Shown one piece after another: positions 49,556-62,700 of a stretch of DNA of 64,000 nucleotides. The translations under genes were made by a program, and so were the position numbers. The DNA is from Bugula neritina. Its lineage: Eukaryota > Bryozoa > Gymnolaemata > Cheilostomatida > Bugulidae. Position 1 is the first letter of the stretch. Each line of letters starts with the position of its first letter. Below the pieces are notes generated by a model that was not told the DNA's origin, made no database searches, and saw nothing but the letters and a program-made list of their open reading frames with translations. Location: NCBI GenBank assembly GCA_964035545.1, contig OZ037768.1, forward strand, positions 1,349,501-1,413,500. The letters run 5' to 3'.

Positions 49556-52500
49556 TTAACCTAGAGTAAAGTCGGTGGCAACCAGAGAGAGGATATCTCT
49601 TAAGTCGAGTTCGTCTGTAGACGGCACATGAATCACCGTTTCAGCTCCTAACGTGAAAATACATAAACTGAAATCATGTCTGCAAGATGACAGTAAAACA
49701 TGTTGAAGGTGCAGGCTTGAATAGCTTGAAATCAATATAAACATTGATTGTTTACTCATAAATATTGTTTAGTGCAAGCATCCAACGATTAGATAGAAGC
49801 AGAATGTACCTACTTTCACTAGCCTCATAAATAATTCTCATTAAACTTTAAATATCCTAGTAGGTATTAGTTTTCGTAATCAGAACAATTACTTCATTGT
49901 GTCACCTTGCATAGTGCTTGCTGAGGCCACCCAAAGCTCTACATTACTTTAAAGATTAGCTTTGGAGTTGCTTCATTCAACTGCCAGAAAAACTGTTTAA
50001 AAATGTCCAAAATAGAAACTGCCTTCATTTGTTCCAACCATATACTTATCTAATCTAGCAATGAAGGGGTATAACTCAACTAAATTGACATGGGTGAATG
50101 CTAGCACAGTAGACTTTATGATGTAATAAAACCAGAGCGTAGAGGTCAAGGTGAATTACTAGTGCAGTCTATACTGTCTCCCAGTGAACTTATCAACATT
50201 AACACAATACAACAAGTGCATAATCAATAGAAATGATGACACATTAAAATAACTAATTATACTAAGACTTACAATTTAACCTTGTTGAACTTGGTAAGGC
50301 AAAGCTTAGAAAAATTGTTTTTGGCTATGATGAAGGTGTAGTTTAAGTAAAGTTGACTAAAGCAAACTCAACTGCTATTGCATAGCTGTTTAACACTAAT
50401 AGTAAATAATACAAATTTCATCTACATAATTTCAACTGTTCAAGTTACAAGCTTAAACTATAAGAATTTAAAAAGTTGAAGTTACACACCTACACTTGTA
50501 ACCCCCACGAGAGTGTTGCACGCAATAATTGTAAACACTTACAGATAAGTAGCAATGATTACTACTAATACTAGCACTAGTACTACTACTAGCACTAGTA
50601 CTAGTGCTAGTAGTAGTACATTGAGCAATCAACCTGAGTAAATAGTTATCATTATGATTATCTGACTATATTGATCAACACTAAAACTAAAACTAGCAAT
50701 AATATTAACTGAATAATCATGTCATAACATTAAGTTCACCTGCATAAAATTTAATATTGGAATTAGTTGTTGTTCACACTCATACTCACTGTATCAGTAT
50801 TAAACTAGTAGCAGTAAGTGACAAACTCATAACCCATAACTCACAAGTGTTAAAAATCAATGTAATTGAGTCATAGTGATGATGACAAACATAACACAAT
50901 GATCAATGTCAAAGTGATTATCATTATGCTATAAGTTTTACTATATTTATATTATATTTACTAGCATATGCTCAATTTGAACTTCATGATGATAATTATA
51001 AGATTATGATAAACTTTTACTGTTTTAGTTTTATTATAGTTATACTTACACTACAGTTACACTAATACTGCTAATGTGTTAGTGCTATAGACTATCATTA
51101 TCACTATAGTATTACTAATACTAATAGTTATAGTAGTACAAGTATTAGTTTAACTATAAGATCAAATATAACTATTACTATTAGTATTAGTATAAGACTA
51201 AGTATTTGTCAAGACCTAAACTGCCAACTTCCATTTAAACATTTACAAATTATATATGCCTATGAGCTATGGCTATGCTATCACTACTACTATCAGTATC
51301 ACTATAACTATTGCTATGACTCATAAGTCATATGTGATAGGAGGATCAGTATGACTTGACTTTAAGCATGTCTGCTTCTAACTTTATGTCTATTACTATT
51401 ACTATTAGTATTACTACTAGTTCTAGAGATTTATATTTTGTATTTCTTCATCTTATAGTTACACATCACACCAATGCAGAAATTTGTCTAACTTACACGG
51501 TTCTAAACAGTTTTCTTGGAGAAGATTGCTAGTAATACTTTTCAGAGACAAGTGTGAGAACTGTAGCACGGGCACTGCTATCGGTTATAGATCAAATCAA
51601 TCCACAAACCAGCCAACAAAGCTAACCGCTAACCTCATAAGTTGCCCACACCTTATTGGTTGGTCTTGAGCAACTTTAGCTTCAAATGCAACGTGGACTA
51701 GGCGTGTTTTAGGCTTAATGCAATTGTTCTATTCAATCACTGCGAAGCATCTAACAAATATCCGCCTATATAGCTGTCAATAATAGCCGCGTGTTTTAAT
51801 CCCGCAAGGGCTGGCATTTTTTACTGAATGCTACTGCCTGTATACAACAAAATTCTGCCTGTTAATCTATTTTTTCTCCCGACTACAACTCGACCATAAT
51901 AGTTTCATCAATACCTTTTAACCACAAGGCACTTTTAGACCAGTGCATTAGAATTACCAACTTTATCAGCCATTTACATATTCAGTGAGACCTATTTTTG
52001 ATAAGCAGACCAAGGAAGAAACAACATAATATCAACACTGTGGTCACAACCAATGTATTATCAAAATATATTTATGATTATAAATATAATATTACTTTAG
52101 TTAGTAGTTTATGTAAACAAGGTTTGTAATAATACTAGCAAAAATAGTACAGTAATGGCTTTGTTATTGAATATATACCATTTATATTGCATAAAGTTCA
52201 AACTGCAAGCTAGTTCACTTTGTTAGTCTGCCATTCAAAATCGGCTGCCACTCAAAATCAATAGTCCTCTACAGGCTAAGTTAGAAACTGTCAGTGCTAT
52301 TTCTCATTCACAATGGCCAGTTTAAGAAATCAGGAGGCAGGATTAGCTGAGTTTATTGTTTGATATAAAGAAATGGTGTAAGGGATTTCACATGGCTTGC
52401 ATAGCTGAGTGTATCTTCGCACTCTGACAGTCTGTCTGTGTGTCCAACATTTATGTGCCGTCTGTTCTTCATCCTTTCTTTATCCACTGCTCCTTCCACT

Positions 52501-55500
52501 TAGAGCAAAACTCTGTCACTTTATGAATAACCAATCCTAAAGAGTGACCAGGAAAATACATTATATGAACTTAATTAAACCAAAAGCAAATCTGAGATAG
52601 AAACATACCAATTGTTGAGGTCTGGTTTGTGCACTAAATAATCATAATCAGGCTTTGTGCATGAAATCCAATTTCAGATTAAATATCTCTCACTCATTCC
52701 TGCTATTTGTCTAACAAACTATAATTAGAAAAAACCTAGCCCATAAAATTAGCTAATCTATATTTTCGCTATCCCTGTACTATACTGTACTATACCTGTG
52801 CTATACTGTACTATACCTGTGCTATACTGTACTATCCCTGTACTATACTGTACTATACCTGTGCTAAACTGTACTAGACCTGTGCTATATTGTACTAGAC
52901 CTGCGCTATACTGCACTATACCTGTGCTATACTGTACTATAGCTGTGCTATACTGTACTTTGATATGGCAAGTAGCAAGCAGCAGGGGTTGGATAGTGAA
53001 CAGTTCCATATGGCAACTCTTAATTACCTGATTTATATAAATTAGCTTCATTTAGAGCCAAACTAACAGTCAATACAAACCCAAGGCTGTCAGTTGGCCC
53101 TTTTGCTTTTTCTATTCAAACCTGCTAATTCACTAAAGATTATGGGAAGCATTTTGCCTAAAGGAGTAATTAATTTACATTTGCTATACCACTTCCTAAA
53201 CCCACAAAAGCCTATTAAATAAAAGTGTATAACTCACCATCAGCTGGTAACACCAGCATTAAGTACTTATTGAACTAGAGACCATTCTATATATCTATAG
53301 TCATTAGCTACATATGGTAATATTCACTAGCAAACATCTTGTTTACCAAAAATTAGTTTTTTGTGGTAATTTTTATTGTTATTTGATAACATACTCAAGC
53401 AAGTGTACTAATGCCTCTAGTTTGTATAAAAAAAGGGCAGTCTGGGAATTTAGCCTGTTACAAATGTGTCAGATTCGTCAGTGCCTGGTCAGACTAGGGG
53501 AGCAGGTACTTTTACAGTAGATATTACTCAGAGCACTGTGAGTGGCAGGCCTAGCAGGTACTTTTACAGTAGATATTACCCATGGCACTGTGAGTGACAG
53601 GCCTAGCAGGTACTTTTACAGTAGATATTACTCAGAGCACTGTGAGTGACAGGCCTAGCAGGTGCTGGTAAAGATGTTTGCATATATAAGAAAAGAGGAC
53701 AGAAAACTAGGCAAAATTACACTTATGAGCGACTAAAATATTCATTAGTTAGCTAACAGCTAAGCTCTCCTGTTATATGATCAACTTATTAAATTAAAGA
53801 GTAGTTGAATTACATGGAAATTATCACTAACTGGATAAACCTTCCCAGAACTAACTTACTCAGGTTCCCTCCATCGGCATTTTATGTGCTTGCTAATTTA
53901 TACTTCTGTAACTCTATCTAGTGAGTTATGGCTGAGTGGCTTATGATGATGATGACTGAGCTATTATGACTCTATATTTACAAGATATTAGTACTATATA
54001 ATATTTAAAAGATATTAGCACTATAGCCTATATTACTAAGTTATTTATGCAGCCACCCTGGGCTTAGACCAAGAGTTGGTCACAGAAAGGAGGGTATCTG
54101 AACTACTCCTCCTGGTACATACCTTGCTGCTGAACTTGCTCTATTTTCTGTCTCACTTTTGGTGACACGTGATTGGTGGAGAAGTTGACATTTGTGAGGA
54201 CGGAGACCATAGAGAAGGAAGTCCACTCCTCACTTTGCTTACTCAAGTATTTGCAGCAGTCAATTATCTGCAGTATTCTCCTGTAGGAAAGACAAATCAC
54301 AATAACTTGGGGAAAACTTTATGGAAACAGCTTGTCAAGACGCATATGCACGACAACCGGTACACATTAAACTGAACTTGTTTCTGCTCTTACAGTAATG
54401 ACCTGTGCAAAGCCTCATTCTTGAAACAATTCATATAGAATAGAACATTCTAGATTACATCTCACCAGAGATCCTTATCCTTTCTCTTCAAGTTGTGCTG
54501 GGAGTTGGGACTCATACGCTCATACGTCTTTTGTACTCTGATATATCTAAACAGCAAGACAGATGGAAATGAGAGAACACAAAACAGGCACACATTCGTT
54601 CTACAGCCTGCAAGGCAGTGGCTGATATTTAACAGATTGTCAAAAACAGGGAGAGGGCGGCAGGGGGCAGAAATACTAGAGAAACTAAAGCCTGGAATAA
54701 CAAAGTTACCAATTCAATTAGGCCAGCTCCATGAAATAACATCATCCCCAAAGAATTTGCATAAAATTAATAATTTACAATAAATAGTAAAAATGATAAT
54801 GAAATGTCCACATAGTGTTGAAAGACAAAGCACTAACAGAAGGTTGAGCTGGTGGCTGGTAACCATAATCCACGCCCATCTATCTACCAAACAACAATGT
54901 TAATTGAAGCAAAAGAAAAATATATTAATGAGTAAATAAAATGGTGCGCAAAAAGTTAATTTCCTTTTAAACTAGTAATTTATGAGGTGAGATGCTAAAA
55001 CATCAACTAGGTGATGTTAAGACAGGGGTTTTTATTCTGATGGGCGGATACTAACATGTTTCCTTTTCCAAACTCCGCCTCCAGCCACCTGATAGCATTT
55101 CTAGCATTTACGTGTTCCTTCTTTAGAGAGTCTAATTGGTCAATTACTGTGAAACAATATAATATAGTATAATATAATATACTATAATATACTATAATAT
55201 AATATAATATTACCACAACATGATAATATAATAATATAACAACCATGTCAATTGAACCAAGAATGAAAGTGGCAGTTATATTAGCATGTAATGTACACAA
55301 ATATATACAAAAAAATCAACGTGCAATAAATAACACATAGGTACAAACAAGTTTATAAAAACTGTTGGCTTAAATTAAGCCATGTCCTTGACCTTTGTAA
55401 TTTCAAGGAACTCGGGCTATGATAGATGACTAATTCAAGGACATGTGACTGCAGATTATATTAGACACAATCACAATAAACTAAGAATGTAGAATATTAC

Positions 55501-56622
55501 CACACAATGGGATGATTATGATGAACTTTGAACTGTACACAAGTCGTTTGATCAGATGCATGGTGTCTAAAAGGGCAGACGAATCCGGCACCAAATATGG
55601 AGGTAAATTCCTGTTACTATTGCTATGTATGCTGTCCTTTAACTGTGAGATCTCAGTCTACAGAAAAAGTATATGAGTCTACAGAAAAAGTATATGAGTC
55701 TACAGAAAAAGTATCATTCTACAGAAAAAGTATCATTCTACAGAAAAAGTATACGAGTCTACAGAAAAAGTATCATTCTACAGAAAAAGTATCATTCTAC
55801 AGAAAAAGTATACGAGTCTACAGACAAATAGTTGGAGACAAAATTGATGCCATTGTGATTGTCATTTAAAGTGATTATTATTAGTAGGTAAGGGAAGCTG
55901 AGAGGAAACCATCTGGTAGGTGTTTAGTGTGGTGAGTGGAAGAGACAGAGTGGGCTAGTGGTTACATACAGTATATATGATCCACTACCTGGGAGGTTGG
56001 CAATGTGTCACTCACTGAATAACTTAACTTTAGGTAAATGACTTACAAAAGGATATTCTAATGATGAAGCAAAAATTGTAGTTTTTTGCTGTGAAAACAT
56101 TCATTGGACCACAACAAAAAGCTACATAAATACTTTGGTATGAGAGTGTAGACAGGTAATTGCTTGTATTCAAAGCCAATATGCAACAAACTTGGCATAT
56201 TTTCCAATGAAAAATATGCCAAGGCAACAGCATATATGCCTTCACTAAAAGGTATGTGCAAATTATGCTGTGTTTCATCAATTTATTCAGAGCTATATAC
56301 CACGAGACAAGGTGAAGATAATTTCATTGAGATAGCTCAAGTTCCACACTCACCTGTAGCCTTAGCTGTGCCATGTCTTTCATCAGCTGATTCTTTCTCG
56401 CGTCTTCATCTTCCTATAATAAAAGAACATTCAGTTTTCAGCTAGGAGTGGAACTTGTCTCCTATAGAGAGTTGAACTAAACCCCAGTCACGCACCAAAC
56501 TACTTTTAATATAATGACAGTAGCTGTGCTATATAATATATAATGTAAAAATAAAATAAGAATATGTAATAGACATACACAACTACAGTATAATAATAAA
56601 AAGATATGAAATAAATAAATAA

Positions 56623-56711
<89 letters not shown>

Positions 56712-59700
56712 CACAAACCAAGCAATTCATGAGCAATGATAAAAACCCAATAAAGAAAATCCAAATTAAAAAAAATCAAGGCAATAGCATGAAACAATTG
56801 CATATTATGAGGCCCCCCCCCCTTACTATGGTCTATTCACCATTTTCACCCCTCCACCCCTAGAGAAGCCAGAACCCCACCCCCAGTAACACAGAGCTGC
56901 TAGGCCAGCTAGTGAGGAGTAAATATATACTGCCTTGTAGATATTTCCACCCCCTGACTTCTGGCACACACCCACCTGGCATTCTCCAAACATTAAAAAG
57001 TAGTCACATGTTTATATTAATAGAAAACAAGCTCAGGGTGTCTAGTAAATGGACTAGTTTGTTTTACAGAGTTGGTAAATAATGGTGTTTTTATTGGACA
57101 AGCAAACAGAGTATTTGTTTGGAATAGGAATACTAAGTAAGGGCATATTACTGGCAGCTAATATCATCTGTAATGCTGGCTCACTTTGTTGATATAGCAT
57201 CAGACAAATTGACTTGTTTGCATTTTCAAGCTAATGCTATCTGTAATAGTCAACACAGGGCAAGATTGAACGTATATAGTAAATACTTGTAACGAGCTTG
57301 TGCATATAGACACAGTACAATAAGTTGGGCAAACAAGCAATGACCTCTACGCTTAAATATTGCTACAAAATCTTCAACTTTGTAGCTTCTCCAAACCTCA
57401 ACCCCAGCAACGAGTCAGCAGTAAACATCTGGACACAAGGAATAGAAATTATAATAGTACCTTAAGCTTTGCAGACGACCCACACTCTGCATATAATGTA
57501 CCTACACTCTGCATATAATGTCATACACCAAGTTTGCATTGAGTTGAAGAGCTCAATGTAAAAGCCTACTTGGGTACACCTCCATATTAGACATCAATGT
57601 AAATATTGACTCAGTGAGATAAGTGAGTATTTCATATGTTTTTTCAGTATTGATAAGCAAGCGTAGAGTGTGTAAACAGAAAGCTAGTGTCATATCTAGC
57701 ACACACATCATCTGCAACTTCATTCAGTCACCTCACTAGCACACTAAGTCTAATCTCTCTGCTGCAACACAAATCAATAAGATTACTCAATCTAGCTGAA
57801 GCCATCTTATAAATGGCAGATTCAATCCATATCATTAAATGAAGCTATTAAATAGTGAAACTAAATGACGGCGACTTTATTAGCTTTACGTTAACTCAAT
57901 TCTGCAAAACTCTTGGTCGTTTTGTCCCTCTCCTATAGTTGGTTTATTTGTATAAAACAGACCAAAGAAATCATGGTGCTGAGAGTGGAGCCATAAAATA
58001 CAGGTAAATGGTTGAAGGGCACTGATCTAAGGCGGTTAGAATTTGAACACCCTAGCAGCTCACATGTTAGTTGAAGGTAAGTGGGAGGAGCTAAATGTAA
58101 ACTTCCTTACAGGACTGGAAGTGGCGAGCACACATGAAAGTGTTTGCACACGTAACCTAAGACAAGGTAAGAGTGTGTTAACAGACTGTGTTTGAGGAAA
58201 GGATGAGAAGTGTATTGAAGTGTGTACATAGTAATATCAAATCCCGAAGAGCCAGATTATCCAGAGAAACCTGGTGACTAAAGGACTAAGTCACCAGGCC
58301 AAATCAATAATTGAGAAAGTGTGTTTAATCAAAGTAAACTGACTGGATTAGTGCGTAAGCATGTAATATAACTTTTAAGATAACAGCTTGTCTTTGCTAG
58401 AGTGTTAGAGGTGAGTGACCAGGTGAGATTTGCACCAGCTATAACAGCTACTAACATCGTACAAGTATAATACACATCTCCTATAAAATAATACATTACA
58501 ACTATAACTGAAATATAAATATAATACAACCATACTACTACTATGAGTATACTCATATTCATACTATTTCATATCATATGACATATAACATACCAGTCAC
58601 TATATTATAATAGTATTATACGCTAGATAGTACAATACTATACTCATATGCTGTACTATATGTGATATCATACTAAACAGAACTAGGGCAGAGGCCAAGT
58701 TGAATAGTTGAGTGATTCATTTTATAGAGGAAAATAAATAGATCCAAAACTAAAATGACATAACACACACGTACTTATTCTAATTTATTTAAATGTGACA
58801 AACCAACACCAACAAATTTACCATTTTGACTTGAGCATCCTGATCCTGATTGCTGCTATCTAGCTGGGGTCCAAAGAACATGCTCGTCTCTTTGTTGTAC
58901 GTGAAGCTACTGCCCGTCAACTTGGCCATTTTGTAGCCAAAGTTCCTGAGACAACAGATCCTAAGCAGAGCCTACCAATAGTGAGCAGCAAAGTGGTCTT
59001 ATATTCAGCAAGGCAACCACACAAATTCACATACAACTAGCAATATCAAATTCATGTTAAATTTCTAACTTTGAATGTTTTTCTTTAAATTTTTAAGCAA
59101 CAATTTTGAAATCATTGCCTCTAAAGCTACTACACAGGTTGATGGTATGGCTACAGATAAGCTCATACAAGCACTCCCCCTGGTGGAACAGAGGGTAGCC
59201 TGAGAGACAAGTCAAGTAAATGTAAGCCATGTGACAGCTTGTTTTTCAACTGTCACTCATATTTATAGTGGCAAAGGTTACATGTCAGATTTCTGAATAA
59301 AGTACACATCGCTGCCTACAGTATACAATGCTGCCTACAGTACACAATGCTGCCTACATTACGCAATGCTGTCTACAGTATACAATGCTGTCTACAGTAC
59401 ACAATGCTGCCTACAGTACGCAATGCTGTCTACACAGATTTACCTCCTCCATGCCTCCCAGCGGAATTTCCTTATCAAACGAGATCATAGCATGTGCCTC
59501 TGACATCACAGGAAGTTTATACATATTAATGTCTTCTCTCATTGGGTACGTCTGCTGCCACGAGTCGTCACATGACCTGTCACCGGCTCCTGCGAGATTC
59601 TCAATATGAGACCACAACTCTGAGCTGGCGTACAAATCTACAGACGAGAAACCCATGTCACTGTTAGTACATTGACACTGTATAGGTATTGTATAAACTA

Positions 59701-62700
59701 TAGACAGTGTACATATATAGTGCATAGACAGTGTATATCTATAATGTATATACATTGTATAGACAGTGTATAGATACTGTATAGACACTAAATAGATGCT
59801 GTATAAACAATGTATAGACAGTGTATATACATATATATGTATATATATATATAATGTATAGACAGTGTATAGACACTGCAATGAGAGGTATAGAAGTCAC
59901 CTTGCTTCTTGATCATTGATTCGAGAGGTAGAAAGTTGAGGAAGTAGGAAAGCCTTGACCATAGCATAGGGGAGCTCTAAAACACACCATATAATCTTGA
60001 AATACAGCAATTGGCTAAATAATGCAATAAAATGCTACTGTATTTATCCGTGAAGTGTCACAAAATAAATGTGGGGGAATATGTTACAGATGTTCTAATT
60101 CTAACAGACAATATACAGTGCAAATTTCTAAAAACAAAAAAAGGAAAATCATTATGAATTAAAAATATGGGGAGAAGATGGTGGGCGGGTAGGAAGAAGA
60201 TGGTGGGTGGGCGGGTGGTAGAGTTGAATTATTTTCAATGTTGAACAACTCAATCAATTGCTAGATTTAGTTGCTTGAATAAAATAAATAAAATAGAATA
60301 AATAAAACCATGAAAATAACGAAACACCTATAGAAAATTAACTGCAAAGTTTGTATTATTTTAAAAAGAAAAACAATTACTTTATTTTTCTCTCTCAGTA
60401 AAAAAAGGCACCAGAAACCAGAAAACAAGAAAGATTTTCACAAATAAGTTTTTGCAAAGTCCACAAAAAAGAAGAAAAACCCACTTATTAAGTTGTTTAA
60501 CCGCCATTAAAAATCTGCTCCAAAGAAACAACTAGCGTATGCCAGTTTCAAGTTGGAAAGTGTGAGGCAAGGTGCAAGTAAGTGTAAACTTTATAATAAT
60601 ATTATATTACTAGCAATAGTGTGTAAGATAAAGCAAATCTATTTATAGATCATGCAGGTAATTTTATGTGTCACTGTATTATAAAACAATTCAGCCTTTT
60701 TTCCAGATTTTAGTCTAATCAGAAAATGTTACACTAAAAAAACTGCTGCAATTCAATTTTCCAAAAAGAAAAGTTATGAAACATTGAGACAAGTTTAACA
60801 CATATTAATGTTGAAGTAGATACGCCATGCATGGCTGGCTATACACTTGTGGGAACGCCAGGTAGTGTGTGTACATTTCACAGAGATTATATCTCAGAAT
60901 TACACAATCATATCTCTACAATCAGTCAGCAATATCATTTCTCATATCTAAGCAAGCAGCAAAAATAGCCCGATTCATGTTACACAACACACGATCAAAG
61001 AGAAAATAAAACATATACGCAGAGCAAAAACTACGCCCTAAATATCTTCAGTGCAGGAAATTTTACACAAAATGTTACATCATCCATATGCAGTTAATAG
61101 TTTTTAGGAACATCAGCATAATAAAAATTATTTTTTCGACGTTATGCTCTCAACATTTTAATACAAAAATTAAGAAAACAATTGGGTACGATATAGAATA
61201 GTATCAACACAACCACCACAAATGAATGAATAAGAGTGTCAGCTCATAGTTGCTAAGTCATGCGTGTATAATAAAGGATTTGAGTTATCTTCTTGTTTAA
61301 ATGGACAGAAAGAAGCTATAATATGGTCAAAGTGAGTTGAGTTGACTGAGGACTTGTGAGTGTGACAATGTGCGCGGTAAGGGTGGGTAACCCACACCTG
61401 ATCAGATCAGCCTCCACCAGAATTGGAGCTTCAATTAGTACATAATATAATATGAAATTAAGCCTCTGGTAATGTAGTACGAGTTTACATAACATAAGAT
61501 ATATATAAACTGGAGTTAGCCTTCGTAACTAAAAGTTGGTTAAGAGAAACAGGGAAAAGGTGAGTGATCACATCATGGAATATAAGAAGTAGATGATACA
61601 TTAGCTGTGAGATAAGAAAAGCTGATAACACCTGAATTGATAAGACAAACCTGAGTGCAGGTGCTGATAATTTGCGGCTGACATATTAGCCAATCACAGA
61701 GGACCTTGATGACGCAGAGTAACCCTTGGTCAGCGAGAGCAGCGAGAACATGGCTGAACTGTTTCTCTCGAGTCTCATTTCTGCAAGAAAACAGCTCATA
61801 TATGAATATAGCAGTATGCTGTGACAGTAGTGTGTACGTCTGCTGTGACAGTAGTCTAATGTGACAGACAACTTTCAAGTACAAGTATATTATTTATAAA
61901 TTTACTGCTATCTTTCAAGCAGAAATTAATGTTATTATGAATTATTCATTTATTATACTGTTATGTATTTAAAAAAATTGTAAATGGATGATTTGAAGCA
62001 GAGCTAACCCTTGACAATGTTAATTATTGATATACGACGATGGCAATTGGTCACTATTAGTAACTCAAACTAAATAATAAACTACCATCGATTGTCTTAA
62101 AAGAGAAAGCAACTCCAAAAAACTAGTTATATACACACTTTGTATTCTTTACATATGTTCAGTATTTACCGGTCAACAACGCTGTCAATGTCAGTGTCAT
62201 CGCTGTGATCACTTCCTGTGTGTATACTAGAGTTGGTGTCTGTATCGATGGTGAAATCAGCCAGCTTTCTGCTTATTTCGTCCACATGGTGTACCGCCGG
62301 GTCCTTATCAAACCCTGATAAGCAGAGCCAGCATTTCGCAAGTTATCGATAAACATTAGTATTTGAACAAACAGGTTATCAATAGAGAGAAAACATGAAA
62401 CTTTGATAAATGAGGGGAGTTTTAACTTTCCAATGCTAAAAGTAAAATACATGATGCAATGTGAGAAGAAATTCCCATTAACTAGCAGATGGTCAATCAG
62501 CACATGATTGTTGAAACACTGTTACATCACAAAAGCTGACAAAATAAAATCGAGAAGTACTTTTATTGTATAATTTTCCAAATAAACCTAAATTTTCAAA
62601 TCAAAGTTTTCAACCCTGAATTAGTGACTTGAGTATTCCAGCAGCTAAATGTAGACTTATGGTCATACATCTCATCTCCTACTGAAACTGCGAGTCAACT

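Larger units (their letters stand above)
49648..54122 (-). other. Last SMG5 intron (4.5 kb)
   Basis: No gene is seen. It holds period-6 tracts (about 50540-50620 and 51060-51430), a 21-bp minisatellite (52775-52965) and a 52-bp triplicate (53502-53662). It could also hold the Groucho promoter, but I see no defined element. Confidence 0.55.

Noticed and set aside
55501-55642. Alternative start of the SMG5 PIN exon at the CACAG acceptor
   Set aside because: It keeps the phase but drops the residues TEISQ, which align with human SMG5. The array-terminal TTTTTCTGTAG acceptor explains both homology and a strong pyrimidine tract.
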